Positions 28,150 through 40,199 of a stretch of DNA of 64,000 nt are shown here, piece by piece; position 1 is the stretch's first letter; each line of letters opens with the position of its first letter. Under the pieces are notes generated by a model, which saw nothing but the letters and a program-made list of their open reading frames with translations, was not told the DNA's origin and made no database searches. Both the position numbers and the translations under genes were made by a program. The stretch lies in contig NZ_JAKGGD010000005.1 in the NCBI RefSeq assembly GCF_021556615.1, positions 62,001 to 126,000 of the forward strand. Direction: 5' to 3'. The DNA is from Paracoccus salsus (GTDB lineage Bacteria; Pseudomonadota; Alphaproteobacteria; Rhodobacterales; Rhodobacteraceae).

Positions 28150-28175
28150 CATCGGCCGCAGAGGCGCGACGACCC

Positions 28176-29096
28176 TCAGAGGGCGGGCAGGAAGCTGCCC
28201 CGCAAGGCCTCGATCTCGTGGCGGACGCGGGCGGTCGCGGCGGTCATGTCGCGGTCGGCACGACGCAGCAGATACCAGCTGCGCTGGATCGGCAGTCCGA
28301 TCGCCGACAGCGCGACCAGGCGGCCCGAGCGCAGTTCCTCGGTCACGGTGTGCTGCGAGATCAGCGCGATCCCCAGCCCGGCGATGACGGCCTGCTTGAT
28401 GGTCTCGTTGGTGCCCATCTCGACCGCACGCCAGGGGATGCCCTCGCCGATCCGGTCCAGAAACCGCGTCATCAGGATGCGCGTGCCAGAACCCTCTTCG
28501 CGCGACAGGAAGGTCTGGGCCAGCAGGTCGCCGGGCGTCACCGGATCCTGCCGGGCCAGCGGATGATCGGGCGCGGCGATGATGATGTGGGGATGCGGGC
28601 CGATCGGATCGGCGATCACCGCGGGTTCGCGCGGCGGGCGGCCCATGATCGCCAGATCCAGCTCGTTGGCCGACAACGCCGCGATGATCGCGTCGCGGTT
28701 GCCGATCCGCAGCGTCACCGCGACATCGGGCAGAAGCCGCAGCAATTGCGCGACCATGCCGGGCGCGAAATACTTGCCGGTCGAAACCACGCCCAGGACA
28801 ACGTTTCCGCTGTAGCCCTGTTGCAGGGCGGCGATCTCGCGCCCCGCGCGGGCCAGCGCGGTGCCGATCTGCGATTCCGCCTGCAGCAGGGCCAGACCTT
28901 CAGGGGTCGGGCGGAACGCACCGTGATCGCCGCGCTGCATCAGCGCACAGCCCGCCAGCCCCTCGAGCGCGCGCAGCTGGCTGTGCACTGCGGGCGGGGT
29001 CAGCCCGACTGCGGTCGCGGCGGCGGTCAGACTGCCGCAGTCGCACACGGCGCGCAGGCTGCGAAGCTGGCGAAGTGTCAGGGCATCGAGGCGCAT
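28176..29096 (-). CDS. cbbR: LysR-type regulator of the Calvin-cycle operon
   Basis: The product is 306 residues. The N-terminal winged helix (TLRQLRSLRAVCDCGSLTAAATAVGLTPPAVHSQLRALE, about 7-45) is LysR type, and the effector domain contains NVVLGVVSTGKYFAPGMVAQ and GLGIALISQHTV. It is divergent from the cbb operon with 101 AT-rich bases between, the classic position of CbbR, which activates cbb genes in response to metabolites such as RuBP, PEP or NADPH. The assignment rests on position and similarity together. Confidence 0.9.
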   Translation of the reverse strand: MRLDALTLRQLRSLRAVCDCGSLTAAATAVGLTPPAVHSQLRALEGLAGCALMQRGDHGAFRPTPEGLALLQAESQIGTALARAGREIAALQQGYSGNVVLGVVSTGKYFAPGMVAQLLRLLPDVAVTLRIGNRDAIIAALSANELDLAIMGRPPREPAVIADPIGPHPHIIIAAPDHPLARQDPVTPGDLLAQTFLSREEGSGTRILMTRFLDRIGEGIPWRAVEMGTNETIKQAVIAGLGIALISQHTVTEELRSGRLVALSAIGLPIQRSWYLLRRADRDMTAATARVRHEIEALRGSFLPAL

Positions 29097-29197
29097 CTTC
29101 AGAAATTTCTAATTCGATTTCTATCTTATTAAATTTTACATAATCACCTCTCCTGTCAAGGTCGCTGCATGCCGCATTGACGCCAAGGGAGGGGCGG
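29097..29197. promoter_or_regulatory. cbbR-cbb operon divergent control region
   Basis: This short gap is strikingly AT-rich for the window. AGAAATTTCT (29101-29110) is a perfect palindrome; ATTTCTA is directly repeated at 29105-29111 and 29117-29123 and gives T-N11-A-like spacings expected for LysR-type operators. TACATAAT at 29137-29144 could be the -10 for the operon. GGGAGGGGC just before the fbp ATG is the ribosome-binding site. Confidence 0.5.
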
Positions 29198-30193
29198 ATG
29201 ACCGCGCCAAGCATCGACACCACGCATATTCCCGCGGCGCTGCGTCCGCTGATGCTGGCGATGGCGCGCGGCGGTGCGGCGCTGGCGGCGGTGATCCGCC
29301 GTGGCGACGCCTCGATGGCGGCCGAGGTCGGCACCAACAGCGACGGAGACGGGCAGAAGCGGCTGGACCTGCATGCCGACGCGCTGTTTCGCGACGCGCT
29401 GAAGGACGCCGGGCTGCGCTGGTACGCCAGCGAGGAACTGCAGGACCCGGTCGCGATGCAGCCCGACGGCGCCTGGGCGCTGGCGATCGATCCGCTGGAC
29501 GGGTCCTCGAATATCGACACCAATGTCTCGATCGGGACGATCTTCGCGATCTACCCCGCCAGAGACGAGGCCGAGGCCAGCTTTCTGCGTCCGGCGCGCG
29601 ACATGATCGGTGGCGGCTTCATCATCTATGGGCCGCGCTGCTGCATGATGGTCAGCTTTGGCGCGGGCACGCAGTTCTACACGCTGAACCCGGACACCGG
29701 ATGTTTCGACCTCACGGCTGCGCGGGTGACAATCCCGGACAACGCGTCCGAGTTCGCCATCAACGCCTCGAATTATCGCCACTGGCCGCGTCCGGTGCGG
29801 GCCTATATCGACGATTGCGTGGCCGGCAGCGACGGCCCGCGCGCGCGCAATTTCAACATGCGCTGGATCGCCAGCCTGGTGGCCGAGACGCATCGAATCC
29901 TGATGCGCGGCGGCATCTTCCTGTACCCGGCCGATGCGCGCCCCGGATACGAACAGGGCCGGCTGCGGCTGCTTTACGAATGTGCGCCGATCGCCCTGGT
30001 CATCGAACAGGCCGGCGGCCGGGCCACCGACGGCGCGCTGCCGATCCTGGACCGCCAGGTCACAAGCCTGCATGGCCGCACGCCCCTTGTCTTCGGCAGC
30101 GCCGGAAAGGTCGACCGCGTCGCCGCCTACCACGACCTGCCCGAGGCCGAGGTCTCGGCGCTGTTCGGCATTCGCGGCCTGTTCCGCGCCTGA
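29198..30193 (+). CDS. cbbF: Class I fructose-1,6-bisphosphatase of the cbb operon
   Basis: The product is 331 residues. The metal-binding motif is [14 protein letters not shown] and the substrate-binding region includes [16 protein letters not shown] and [24 protein letters not shown], matching class I FBPase. It dephosphorylates fructose-1,6-bisphosphate, and possibly sedoheptulose-1,7-bisphosphate, in the Calvin cycle. First gene of the operon; starts after GGGAGGGGC. Confidence 0.95.
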   Translation: MTAPSIDTTHIPAALRPLMLAMARGGAALAAVIRRGDASMAAEVGTNSDGDGQKRLDLHADALFRDALKDAGLRWYASEELQDPVAMQPDGAWALAIDPLDGSSNIDTNVSIGTIFAIYPARDEAEASFLRPARDMIGGGFIIYGPRCCMMVSFGAGTQFYTLNPDTGCFDLTAARVTIPDNASEFAINASNYRHWPRPVRAYIDDCVAGSDGPRARNFNMRWIASLVAETHRILMRGGIFLYPADARPGYEQGRLRLLYECAPIALVIEQAGGRATDGALPILDRQVTSLHGRTPLVFGSAGKVDRVAAYHDLPEAEVSALFGIRGLFRA

Positions 30194-30202
30194 GGACATT
30201 CC

Positions 30203-31075
30203 ATGAGCAAGAAACACCCCATCATCTCGGTCACCGGCAGCTCGGGCGCGGGCACGACAACGGTCAAGGCCACGTTCGACCAGATCTTCCGCCGCGAGGG
30301 CATCACGGCGGTCAGCATCGAAGGCGACGCCTTTCACCGCTTCGACCGCGCCGCGATGAAGGCCGAGCTGGCGAAACGGCTGGAGGCCGGCGACGCGACC
30401 TTCAGCCATTTCAGCTATGACGCGAACGAGCTTGAAAAGCTGGAGGACATCTTTCGCGCCTATGGCGACACCGGCACCGGCGAGACGCGCCACTATGTCC
30501 ATGACGACAAGGAAGCCGTAGCCTATGGCGCCGCGCCGGGCACGTTCACCGACTGGGCGCCATTCGAGGATGGCAGCGACCTGCTGTTCTACGAGGGGCT
30601 GCACGGCGCGGTGGTCAACGATCAGGTGAACCTGGCCGAACTCGCGGACCTGAAGATCGGCGTCGTTCCGGTCGTCAATCTGGAATGGATCCAGAAGATC
30701 CACCGCGACAAGGTCAGCCGGGGCTACACGACCGAGGCGGTCACCGACGTGATCCTGCGCCGGATGCACGCCTATGTGCACTGCATCTGCCCGCAATTCA
30801 CCCAGACCGACATCAACTTCCAGCGCGTGCCGGTGGTCGATACCTCGAACCCGTTCATCGCGCGCTGGATCCCGACGCTGGACGAAAGCCTGGTCGTGAT
30901 CCGGTTCCGCAATCCCCGTGGCATCGATTTTCCCTATCTCACGCAGATGATCGACGGGTCCTGGATGACCCGGGCCAACTCCATCGTCATCCCGGGTCCC
31001 AAGATGGACCTGGCCATGCAGCTGATCCTGACCCCGATGATCCTGCGCCTCGTCAATGAAGCCCGTCGCGCCTGA
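30203..31075 (+). CDS. cbbP: Phosphoribulokinase
   Basis: The product is 290 residues, the bacterial octameric type. The P-loop is GSSGAGTTT at residues 12-20; [11 protein letters not shown] and the YEGLHGAVV region follow. It phosphorylates ribulose-5-phosphate to RuBP, the CO2 acceptor. It lies 9 bases after cbbF and 11 before the transketolase gene. Bacterial forms are usually activated by NADH, which cannot be seen in sequence. Confidence 0.95.
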   Translation: MSKKHPIISVTGSSGAGTTTVKATFDQIFRREGITAVSIEGDAFHRFDRAAMKAELAKRLEAGDATFSHFSYDANELEKLEDIFRAYGDTGTGETRHYVHDDKEAVAYGAAPGTFTDWAPFEDGSDLLFYEGLHGAVVNDQVNLAELADLKIGVVPVVNLEWIQKIHRDKVSRGYTTEAVTDVILRRMHAYVHCICPQFTQTDINFQRVPVVDTSNPFIARWIPTLDESLVVIRFRNPRGIDFPYLTQMIDGSWMTRANSIVIPGPKMDLAMQLILTPMILRLVNEARRA

Positions 31076-31086
31076 GGAGACGCAAG

Positions 31087-33087
31087 ATGAACCAGATGAC
31101 CCGAATCGACGCCGCGCTGGAAGCCCGGATGGCCAATGCGATCCGCGCGCTGGCGATGGATGCCGTCGAGGCCGCGCAGTCCGGCCATCCCGGCGCGCCG
31201 ATGGGCATGGCCGACGTGGCGACGGTGCTGTTCAACCGATTCATCCGCGTCGATCCGGCCGATGCCGCGTGGCCCGACCGCGACCGCTTCGTGATGTCGG
31301 CGGGCCACGGGTCGATGCTGGTCTACGCGATCCATCACCTGCTGGGCCATGACGACATGGGCATGGACCAGATCCGCGCCTTCCGGCAGCTGGGATCGCG
31401 CACCGCGGGACACCCGGAATACGGCCATGCCAAGGGCATCGAGGTGACGACCGGACCGCTGGGCCAGGGCATCGCCACCGCCGTCGGCATGACGCTGGCC
31501 GAACGCATGGCCGAAGCGCGCTGGGGCGGCGATCTGGTCGATCACTGGACCTATGTGATCGCCGGCGATGGCTGCCTGATGGAGGGGATAAGCCACGAGG
31601 CGATCGACATGGCCGGCCATCTGCGGCTGGGGCGGCTGATCGTCATGTGGGACGACAACGGCATTACCATCGACGGCGGAACCGGGCTTTCGACCTCGAC
31701 CGACCAGCCGGCGCGCTTTGCCGCCGCCGGGTGGCACGTGCAGGCGGTCGATGGACATGACCGCGAGGCGGTGGCGGCCGCGATCGAGGCCGCGCGGGCC
31801 GACAGCCGGCCCTCGATGATCGCCTGCCGGACGGTGATCGGCTTCGGCGCCCCGAACAAGCAGGGCAGCCATGATGTGCATGGCGCGCCGCTGGGTGCCG
31901 ACGAGATCGCGGCCGCGCGCATCGCGCTGGACTGGCCGCACGAGGCCTTCACCCTGCCCGAGGATGTCCGCGCCGGCTGGGCCGCAATCGCCGCGCGGGG
32001 CGGCAGGGCGCGGGCGGCATGGCAGGCACGGCTCGAGGCGTCGGACAACCGCGCCGCGTTCCGGGCGGCGCAGGCCGCGCCCGACGCGGCGGCGCTGCGC
32101 GCCGCGATCGCGGAGTATTGCCACCGCCTTGTCGCGGACCGGCCGAAGCTGGCGACCCGCAAGGCCAGCGAGATGGCGCTGGAGGTGGTGAATGCGACGC
32201 TGCCCGACACGATCGGCGGCAGCGCCGACCTGACCGGCTCGAACAACACGCGCAGCAAGGGGATGCGGGTGATCGCGCCCGGCGATTACGCCGGCCGCTA
32301 TGTCCATTACGGCGTCCGCGAACATGGCATGGCGGCGGCGATGAACGGCATCGCGCTGCATGGCGGATTCATCCCCTATGGCGGCACGTTTCTGGCCTTT
32401 GCCGATTATGCGCGCGGCGCGATCCGGCTGGGCGCGCTGATGGGGGTGCGCGTCGTCCATGTGATGACCCATGACAGCATCGGGCTGGGCGAGGACGGCC
32501 CGACCCACCAGCCGGTCGAGCACCTGGCCAGCCTTCGGGCCATCCCGAACCTGCGGGTCTTCCGCCCCGCCGACGCGGTCGAGACCGCCGAAGCGTGGGA
32601 GATCGCGCTGACCAGCGGCGCCACGCCCTCGGTCCTCGCGCTGTCGCGGCAGGCGCTGCCCGCCGTCCGGATCGAGGACGAGGACAACAACCGCAGCCGG
32701 CTTGGGGCCTATGTGCTGCGCGAAACGCCCTTCGATCGGGACGTGACGCTGATCGCCACCGGATCGGAAGTCCAGATCGCGCTGGCCGCCTCGGATCTGC
32801 TGAAGGCCGCCCGGATCAACGCCGCGGTGGTGTCGGCCCCCTGTTTCGAACTGTTCGCCGCGCAGGATGCGGATTACCGGCGCGGCGTGCTTGGGCACGC
32901 CCCGCGGATCGGCATCGAGGCGGCGATCCGGCAGGGATGGGACCTGGTCCTGCGGCCCGAGGACGGGTTTGTCGGCATGACCGGCTTTGGCGCCTCGGCC
33001 CCGGCGCCCGAACTTTACCGCCATTTCGGCATCACGCCCGAGGCCGCCGCTTCGCTGGCCCGGCATCTGATCGAGGGAGAAACCTGA
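31087..33087 (+). CDS. cbbT: Transketolase of the cbb operon
   Basis: The product is 666 residues, full length. Thiamine diphosphate motif: [13 protein letters not shown]...[10 protein letters not shown]; phosphate-binding HGSMLVYA and the pyrimidine-domain [19 protein letters not shown] are present. It moves two-carbon units in the regenerative phase of the cycle. The TGA shares a base with the ATG of the following aldolase gene (TGATG). Confidence 0.95.
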   Translation: MNQMTRIDAALEARMANAIRALAMDAVEAAQSGHPGAPMGMADVATVLFNRFIRVDPADAAWPDRDRFVMSAGHGSMLVYAIHHLLGHDDMGMDQIRAFRQLGSRTAGHPEYGHAKGIEVTTGPLGQGIATAVGMTLAERMAEARWGGDLVDHWTYVIAGDGCLMEGISHEAIDMAGHLRLGRLIVMWDDNGITIDGGTGLSTSTDQPARFAAAGWHVQAVDGHDREAVAAAIEAARADSRPSMIACRTVIGFGAPNKQGSHDVHGAPLGADEIAAARIALDWPHEAFTLPEDVRAGWAAIAARGGRARAAWQARLEASDNRAAFRAAQAAPDAAALRAAIAEYCHRLVADRPKLATRKASEMALEVVNATLPDTIGGSADLTGSNNTRSKGMRVIAPGDYAGRYVHYGVREHGMAAAMNGIALHGGFIPYGGTFLAFADYARGAIRLGALMGVRVVHVMTHDSIGLGEDGPTHQPVEHLASLRAIPNLRVFRPADAVETAEAWEIALTSGATPSVLALSRQALPAVRIEDEDNNRSRLGAYVLRETPFDRDVTLIATGSEVQIALAASDLLKAARINAAVVSAPCFELFAAQDADYRRGVLGHAPRIGIEAAIRQGWDLVLRPEDGFVGMTGFGASAPAPELYRHFGITPEAAASLARHLIEGET

Positions 33088-34166
33088 TGGCGCTGATCAC
33101 GCTGAGACAGCTTCTGGACCACGCGGCCGAGCATGGCTACGGGGTGCCGGCGTTCAACATCAACAACATGGAACAGGGCCTTGCGATCCTGAAGGCCGCG
33201 GCCGAGGTCGATGCGCCGGTCATCCTGCAGGCGTCGCGCGGGGCGCGCCGCTATGCCGGCGACATCATGCTGCGCCGCATGGTCGAGGCGCTGGCCGAGA
33301 TGAACCCGGGGATCCCGATCTGCCTGCATCAGGATCACGGCAACAATCTGGCAACCTGCATGTCCGCGATCCGCCACGGCTTTACCAGCGTCATGATGGA
33401 CGGCTCGCTGCATGAGGACATGAAGACCCCGGCCGATTACGACTACAACGTCGCCGTCACCGCCCGGGTGGCCGAGGCCGCGCATGGCGTCGGCGCCTCG
33501 GTCGAGGGTGAGTTGGGCGTGCTGGGCAGCCTGGAAACCGGCGAGGCGGCGGCCGAGGACGGATCGGGCGCCGAGGGCAAGCTGGACCACAGCCAGTTGC
33601 TGACCGATCCCGATCAGGCGGTGGATTTCGTCCGCGCCACGCGCTGCGACGCGCTGGCCATCGCCTGCGGCACCAGCCACGGCGCCTACAAGTTCACCCG
33701 CAAGCCCGATGGCGACATCCTGGCCATGCATGTGATCGAGGCGATCCACCAGCGCCTGCCCGGCACGCATCTGGTCATGCACGGCTCGAGCAGCGTCCCG
33801 CAGCATCTGCAGGACCTGATCAACGCATCGGGCGGAGAGATGCCGCAGACCTGGGGCGTGCCGGTCGAGGAAATCGAACGCGGCATCCGCATGGGCGTGC
33901 GCAAGGTCAACATCGACACCGATTGCCGGATGGCGATGACCGGACAGTTCCGCCGCGTCGCCCGCGATACGCCGGCCGAGTTCGATCCGCGCAAGTTCAT
34001 GATCCCCGCCATGACGGAACTGACCGCGCTGTGCCGCGACCGGTTCGAACGCTTCGGCACCGCGGGGCACGCCGGCACGATCAGGGTCATCGCGATTGAC
34101 GAGATGGCCAAACGCTATGCGTCGGGGGCGCTTGACCCGGCCATCACCGGCGCAAGAGCCGCCTGA
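33087..34166 (+). CDS. cbbA: Class II fructose-bisphosphate aldolase of the cbb operon
   Basis: The product is 359 residues. Zinc ligands are in CLHQDHGNN and in the VMHGSSSVP segment; [12 protein letters not shown] is characteristic of the Calvin-type class II enzymes (Fba_CalvinCycle). It condenses dihydroxyacetone phosphate with glyceraldehyde-3-phosphate or erythrose-4-phosphate. The start is translationally coupled to cbbT. Confidence 0.95.
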   Translation: MALITLRQLLDHAAEHGYGVPAFNINNMEQGLAILKAAAEVDAPVILQASRGARRYAGDIMLRRMVEALAEMNPGIPICLHQDHGNNLATCMSAIRHGFTSVMMDGSLHEDMKTPADYDYNVAVTARVAEAAHGVGASVEGELGVLGSLETGEAAAEDGSGAEGKLDHSQLLTDPDQAVDFVRATRCDALAIACGTSHGAYKFTRKPDGDILAMHVIEAIHQRLPGTHLVMHGSSSVPQHLQDLINASGGEMPQTWGVPVEEIERGIRMGVRKVNIDTDCRMAMTGQFRRVARDTPAEFDPRKFMIPAMTELTALCRDRFERFGTAGHAGTIRVIAIDEMAKRYASGALDPAITGARAA

Positions 34167-35645
<1,479 letters not shown>

Positions 35646-35656
35646 GGAGAACCGAC

Positions 35657-36076
35657 ATGAAACTGATGCAAGGCCAGTTCAGCTTTCTGCCCGACCTGAG
35701 CGACGACGACATCCGCGTTCAGGCGCAATACGCGATCGACAACGGCTGGGCCGTGTCGGTCGAATATACCGACGATCCCCATCCCCGGAACACCTACTGG
35801 GAGATGTGGGGCCATCCGATGTTCGACAACCCCGATGCCGCCGCCGTGGTCTATGAGGTCAACGCGTGCCGCAAGGAACATGGCAGCACGTATATCCGCG
35901 TCATCGCCTTCGATTCCTCGCCCGGCTGGGAATCGATCCGGATGAGCTTCATCGTCAACCGGCCGGAAGTCGAGCCCGGCTTCCGGGTCGTCCGCCAGGA
36001 AGGCGAGGGCCGGACCGTGCGCTACACGATCGAAAGCTATGCCATGCGCGAACCCGAAGGGTCGCGCTACGCCTGA
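35657..36076 (+). CDS. cbbS: RuBisCO small subunit, red type
   Basis: The product is 139 residues, including the C-terminal extension ([21 protein letters not shown]) that forms the beta-hairpin barrel of red-type form I enzymes. [22 protein letters not shown] is the conserved core. The ATG at 35657 is 11 bases after the cbbL stop with GAGGAGA upstream. Confidence 0.96.
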   Translation: MKLMQGQFSFLPDLSDDDIRVQAQYAIDNGWAVSVEYTDDPHPRNTYWEMWGHPMFDNPDAAAVVYEVNACRKEHGSTYIRVIAFDSSPGWESIRMSFIVNRPEVEPGFRVVRQEGEGRTVRYTIESYAMREPEGSRYA

Positions 36077-36082
36077 CCGGCC

Positions 36083-36112
36083 TCCGGGCGGCCATTCCCC
36101 GTGCCGCCCGGA
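36083..36112 (+). terminator. cbbS-cbbX intergenic stem-loop
   Basis: TCCGGGCGGC (36083-36092) and GCCGCCCGGA (36103-36112) form a perfect 10-bp stem with a 10-base loop. No T-run follows. It probably protects the cbbLS message at its 3' end or attenuates transcription so that RuBisCO is made in excess over CbbX. Confidence 0.65.
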
Positions 36113-36140
36113 CCAACCTTGCAGCCAAACGAGGCATCCC

Positions 36141-37094
36141 ATGACCGACGAGACCACGATCCAGGACGCGCGCCCGACCAGCGTCGATCTGGCCGCCGCC
36201 TTCGAGGAAAGCGGCGTGAGGGACGTGCTGCGCGAGCTGGACGAGACGCTGATCGGGCTGGAGCCGGTGAAATCCCGCATCCGCGAGACGGCGGCGCTGC
36301 TGCTGGTCGACAAGGCCCGCCGGCAGATGGGCCTGGCGACCGAAACGCCGACGCTGCACATGTCCTTCACCGGCAATCCCGGCACCGGCAAGACGACGGT
36401 GGCGCTGAAGATGGCCGATCTGCTGCATCGGCTGGGCTATGTCCGCAAGGGCCATCTGGTGACCGTCACGCGCGACGACCTGGTGGGCCAGTATATCGGC
36501 CACACCGCGCCCAAGACCAAGGAGGTGCTGAAGAAGGCGATGGGCGGAGTGCTGTTCATCGACGAGGCCTATTACCTCTACCGGCCCGAGAATGAACGCG
36601 ATTACGGGCAGGAGGCCATCGAGATCCTGTTGCAGGTGATGGAAAACAACCGCGACGACCTGGTGGTGATCCTGGCGGGCTATGCCGACCGGATGGACCG
36701 TTTCTTCGCCTCCAACCCCGGCTTCCGGTCGCGGATCGCCCATCACATCGAGTTCCCCGACTACAGCGATCCCGAATTGCTGCACATCTCGGAAAGGATG
36801 CTGGCCCGACAGAACTATCGCTTCGACGAGGCCGCGCGGCAGGCGATGGCGCAGTATATCGCCGCACGCCGCGGCCAGTCGCATTTCGCCAATGCCCGCT
36901 CGATCCGGAACGCGCTGGACCGCGCCCGGCTGCGCCAGGCGAACCGGCTGTTCAACGAGGCGAGGGGGCCGGTCGATGCCGACACGCTGTCGACCATCAC
37001 CGAGCCCGACCTGCGCGCCAGCCGGGTGTTTCGCGGCGGGCTTGATGCCGGGCTTGACGGGAACCGCACAACCGGGCAGCAGGCTGCCGAGTAA
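36141..37094 (+). CDS. cbbX: Red-type RuBisCO activase CbbX
   Basis: The product is 317 residues, an AAA+ ATPase. Walker A is [10 protein letters not shown] around 77-86, Walker [12 protein letters not shown], and the sensor region contains [16 protein letters not shown]. CbbX hexamers, stimulated by RuBP, pull on the C-terminus of red-type large subunits to release inhibitory sugar phosphates. The start at 36141 gives the usual N-terminus with the short helix that binds RuBP. Confidence 0.95.
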   Translation: MTDETTIQDARPTSVDLAAAFEESGVRDVLRELDETLIGLEPVKSRIRETAALLLVDKARRQMGLATETPTLHMSFTGNPGTGKTTVALKMADLLHRLGYVRKGHLVTVTRDDLVGQYIGHTAPKTKEVLKKAMGGVLFIDEAYYLYRPENERDYGQEAIEILLQVMENNRDDLVVILAGYADRMDRFFASNPGFRSRIAHHIEFPDYSDPELLHISERMLARQNYRFDEAARQAMAQYIAARRGQSHFANARSIRNALDRARLRQANRLFNEARGPVDADTLSTITEPDLRASRVFRGGLDAGLDGNRTTGQQAAE

Positions 37095-37112
37095 GCTCAG
37101 GGGACCCGCACC

Positions 37113-37802
37113 ATGACATTCGACCGCAAGATCAAGATCGCGCCTTCGATCCTGTCCGCCGATTTCGCGAATTTCGGCGCCGAGATCCGCGCCATCGAGG
37201 GACAGGGCGCCGACTGGGTGCATGTCGATGTGATGGACGGGCATTTCGTGCCGAACCTGACCTTCGGCCCGCCCGCCGTGAAGGCGTTCCGTCCGCATGT
37301 CACGACCTTCATGGACGTGCATCTGATGATCGCGCCTGTCGATGCCTATATCGACGCCTATGCCGAGGCCGGGGCCGACATGATCACGGCGCATGTCGAG
37401 GCCGGGCCGCATCCGCATCGCACCTTGCAGGCGATCCGCGCCACCGGCAAGAAGGCCGGCATCGCGCTCAATCCGGGCACGCCGCTCGAAGCGGTCGATT
37501 ACCTGCTGGATCTGTGCGACATGGTGCTGGTGATGACGGTGAATCCCGGCTTCGGCGGGCAGAAATTCATCCACAGCCAGATCGACAAGATCGCCCGCCT
37601 GCGCGGCATGATCGGCGACCGCCCCATCCATATCCAGGTCGATGGCGGGGTCGATCCCAAGACCGCGCCGATCGTCGCCAGGGCCGGGGCCGACGTGCTG
37701 GTTGCGGGCTCGGCGGTGTTCAAGGGCGGCACGGTCGATCAGCCGCAGGTCTATGGCGACAATATCCGCGCCATCCGCGAGGCGATCGAAGGCAAGGTTT
37801 GA
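37113..37802 (+). CDS. cbbE: Ribulose-phosphate 3-epimerase
   Basis: The product is 229 residues. [46 protein letters not shown] and [12 protein letters not shown] are the Rpe signatures of this TIM barrel. It interconverts ribulose-5-phosphate and xylulose-5-phosphate. It is the last recognisable gene of the cbb operon; the following SDR gene is 51 bases away and could be co-transcribed. Confidence 0.95.
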   Translation: MTFDRKIKIAPSILSADFANFGAEIRAIEGQGADWVHVDVMDGHFVPNLTFGPPAVKAFRPHVTTFMDVHLMIAPVDAYIDAYAEAGADMITAHVEAGPHPHRTLQAIRATGKKAGIALNPGTPLEAVDYLLDLCDMVLVMTVNPGFGGQKFIHSQIDKIARLRGMIGDRPIHIQVDGGVDPKTAPIVARAGADVLVAGSAVFKGGTVDQPQVYGDNIRAIREAIEGKV

Positions 37803-37853
37803 CAAACCCGGCCGCCGCGCGTTTCCTGCCGGGCAAACCGACAGGAGGGCGTG

Positions 37854-38633
37854 ATGGATCTTGGTATCAGGGGCAGACGGGGGCTGGTCTGCGCGGCCTC
37901 GAAGGGCCTGGGACGCGGCTGTGCCGAGGCGCTGGCCCAGGCCGGCGTGGATCTGGTCATCAACAGCCGCACCGAATCCGAGATCACCCGCACGGCGCGC
38001 GAGATCGCCGACCGGCACGGCGTCAGCGTCACGCCGGTCGCCGCCGACATCACCACCCAGGAGGGCCGCGCCCGGGTGCTTGAGGCGGTCGGCCAGGCCG
38101 ACATCCTGGTCACCAATGCCGGCGGCCCGCCCCCCGGAAACTGGACCGACTGGAACCGCGACGATTTCATCAGGGCCATCGACGCGAACATGCTGAGCTC
38201 GGTGGCGCTGATGCAGGCGCTGGTGCCCGGGATGATGGATCGCGGCTGGGGCCGGGTCGTCAACATAACCTCGCAATCGGTCCGCTCGCCGATCGCGGTC
38301 CTGGGGCTGTCCAATACCGCGCGGACCGGGCTGACGGGCTTCGTGGCGGGCATGTCGCGGCAGGTCGCGGGACGCGGCGTCTGCGTGAACAACATCCTGC
38401 CGGGCATCCACGCCACCGACCGCGCCGACAGCCTCGACAAGGGCGTCGCAGAGCAACAGGGGATCAGCATGGACGACGCCCGCCGGCAGCGGCAGGCGGG
38501 CATCCCGACCGGCACCTATGGCCAGCCCGAGGATTTCGGCGCCACCTGCGCCTTCCTGTGCAGCCAGCATGCGAAATTCATCGTCGGCCAGAACATCCTG
38601 CTGGACGGGGGCGCGCTGAACGTCACGATCTGA
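37854..38633 (+). CDS. Atypical SDR-family protein with altered catalytic residues
   Basis: The product is 259 residues with the Rossmann nucleotide site (CAASKGLGRGCAEAL) and NAGGPPPG. In the usual catalytic segment the family's Tyr-x3-Lys aligns with a Ser and an Arg here (the stretch VLGLSNTARTGL), while the upstream Ser (NITSQS) is retained. This matches a subgroup of BKR-like SDRs that lack the canonical tetrad. It may be a reductase with a changed mechanism or a non-catalytic NAD(P)-binding protein. AGGAGG sits 5 bases before the ATG at 37854; a GTG three bases earlier is too close to it. Confidence 0.8.
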   Translation: MDLGIRGRRGLVCAASKGLGRGCAEALAQAGVDLVINSRTESEITRTAREIADRHGVSVTPVAADITTQEGRARVLEAVGQADILVTNAGGPPPGNWTDWNRDDFIRAIDANMLSSVALMQALVPGMMDRGWGRVVNITSQSVRSPIAVLGLSNTARTGLTGFVAGMSRQVAGRGVCVNNILPGIHATDRADSLDKGVAEQQGISMDDARRQRQAGIPTGTYGQPEDFGATCAFLCSQHAKFIVGQNILLDGGALNVTI

Positions 38634-38793
38634 TGCCGTCGCAGCGATGCAGCCGCCGGCAGGGGCCGATCGCTCCGGCCATGCCGGTGCCGGGCCTGGC
38701 GCTGCCGGATCGCGGCCTGGTCCGGGGCGGTTGCGGGTGCTGCATCCCGCTGCTAGGGCAAGGCAAAACCCAAGTGAAAGAATCGGACAGGAC

Positions 38794-39873
38794 GTGACCA
38801 CTCCGCCCCGACTCGAGGTCCAGGACCTGACACGCGCCTTTGACGGGCTGAAGGTCGTGGATCAGGTCTCGTTCAGCGTCAGCGCCGGGCAGGTCGCCTG
38901 CCTTCTGGGGCCGTCTGGCTGCGGCAAGTCCACCACCCTGCGGATCGTTGCCGGGGTGGACATGCAGGACAGCGGCAAGATCTTCGTCGATGGAAATCTG
39001 GTTTGCGACACCGTCTTCCGGGTGCCGCCCGAACGTCGTGCGGTCGGGCTGATGTTCCAGGATTTCGCGCTGTTTCCGCATCTGCCGGTCAGCGAGAATG
39101 TCGCCTTCGGCTTGCCGGGCAGGTATTCCGCCAACCGCGCCCGCGTCGCGGAATTGCTGGAACGGGTGCATATGTCGGGCCATATCGACAGCTATCCCCA
39201 TGAACTGTCGGGTGGCGAGCAGCAGCGCGTGGCGCTGGCCCGCGCGCTGGCGCCGCGCCCGCGCGTGCTGCTGATGGACGAGCCGTTCAGCGGACTTGAC
39301 GAGCGCCTGCGCGACGGGATCCGCGACGAGACGCTGTCTCTGCTGAAGGAAGAAGGCACCGCAGTCCTGCTGGTGACCCACGAACCCCACGAGGCGATGC
39401 GGATGGCCGACCAGATCCTGCTGATGCGCCTCGGCCGGATCGTGCAACAGGGCGCGCCCTATAATCTCTACAATGCGCCAGTGGACCGGCAGGCTGCCGC
39501 TTTCTTCAGCGATGTCAATGTCCTGGAGGGTCGGGTCAAGGGCGCGCTGACCGCCACCCCATTCGGCGACTTCCTGACCCCCGGCGTGCCCGATGGCAGC
39601 GAGGTCGAGATCGTGATCCGGCCTCAGCATCTGAAGATCGATTTCGATCGCGCCGGCCAAGGCCCTGCACCGACGCGGGAAAACGGCGCGGCGGCGTTGG
39701 CCCGCGTGGTTCGCGCCCGCTACCTGGGCCGCGAATCGCTGGTCGAGTTCACGACCGACGAGGGCGGCATCGCGCTGAACGCCACTGTGCCGGGCGTGTT
39801 CCTGCCTCCGGCCGGCACGCCGATGTGGCTGATGCTGCGACGCGACCGGGTGTTCGTCTTTCCCAGACGCTGA
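38794..39873 (+). CDS. Orphan ABC transporter ATP-binding protein (FbpC/PotA type)
   Basis: The product is 359 residues. Walker A is GPSGCGKST at 39-47, signature LSGGEQQRVALARAL, Walker B VLLMDEPFSGLD, H-loop VTHEPHE, and a C-terminal TOBE-like domain (VEIVIRPQHLKIDF). This is the type serving Fe3+, spermidine/putrescine or sulfate importers. No permease or binding-protein gene is beside it, so it may work with a transporter encoded elsewhere. GTG at 38794 is taken as start with GGACAGGAC upstream; an earlier ATG in frame would add a low-complexity Pro/Ala/Gly stretch. Confidence 0.82.
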   Translation: MTTPPRLEVQDLTRAFDGLKVVDQVSFSVSAGQVACLLGPSGCGKSTTLRIVAGVDMQDSGKIFVDGNLVCDTVFRVPPERRAVGLMFQDFALFPHLPVSENVAFGLPGRYSANRARVAELLERVHMSGHIDSYPHELSGGEQQRVALARALAPRPRVLLMDEPFSGLDERLRDGIRDETLSLLKEEGTAVLLVTHEPHEAMRMADQILLMRLGRIVQQGAPYNLYNAPVDRQAAAFFSDVNVLEGRVKGALTATPFGDFLTPGVPDGSEVEIVIRPQHLKIDFDRAGQGPAPTRENGAAALARVVRARYLGRESLVEFTTDEGGIALNATVPGVFLPPAGTPMWLMLRRDRVFVFPRR

Positions 39874-40003
39874 GGCCCGGTCCGCACCCCAACCCCGCAG
39901 GGCCTCGGCCCGGCCCATCCGCCGAAAGCGACCGGTTTCGACCCCGATACGACAAAGGGCTTGCCTTGCACGCGACCTGGGGCTAGCTGTCAGCGTCAGG
40001 AAT

Positions 40004-40166
40004 TCGGGAGAATCCGGCTTCGTGCCGGTGCCGAAGGAGCAGCCGCCCCGGCGAACTCTCAGGCAAAAGGACCGTTTCCGACATAGGCTCTGGAGAGTGG
40101 CCGCGACCCGGCCCGCCGAAGGGATAACGATCTCAGGCGCCCGTGCGGGCAGGGACAGAGGGGGCA
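40004..40166 (+). ncRNA. Tandem glycine riboswitch upstream of gcvT
   Basis: Two glycine aptamers lie in series. The first (about 40004-40083) has GCCGAAGGAGCA and ACTCTCAGGCAAAAGGACCG. The second (about 40084-40166) opens with CTCTGGAGAG and has CGCCGAAGGGATAA and ATCTCAGGCGCCCG followed by GGGACAGAGG. These are the conserved core elements of the gcvT riboswitch class. In known cases glycine binding turns on gcv expression. The leader continues for about 60 bases to the gcvT ATG. Confidence 0.95.
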
Positions 40167-40199
40167 TCGAAACGCGGCTGAGCCCGCATGATCGATGCC
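40163..40199 (+). promoter_or_regulatory. Hairpin between the glycine riboswitch and gcvT (possible expression platform)
   Basis: GGCATCGA (40163-40170) pairs with TCGATGCC (40192-40199); the inner GCGG/CCGC can extend the stem. The left arm overlaps the 3' edge of the second aptamer, so aptamer folding and this hairpin could be mutually exclusive. No T-run follows, so control may be at translation or through Rho rather than an intrinsic terminator. Confidence 0.45.

Noticed and set aside
35955..38801. A 948-codon frame opposite cbbX, rpe and the SDR gene
   Set aside because: Antisense shadow of well-supported genes; no motif or start signal.
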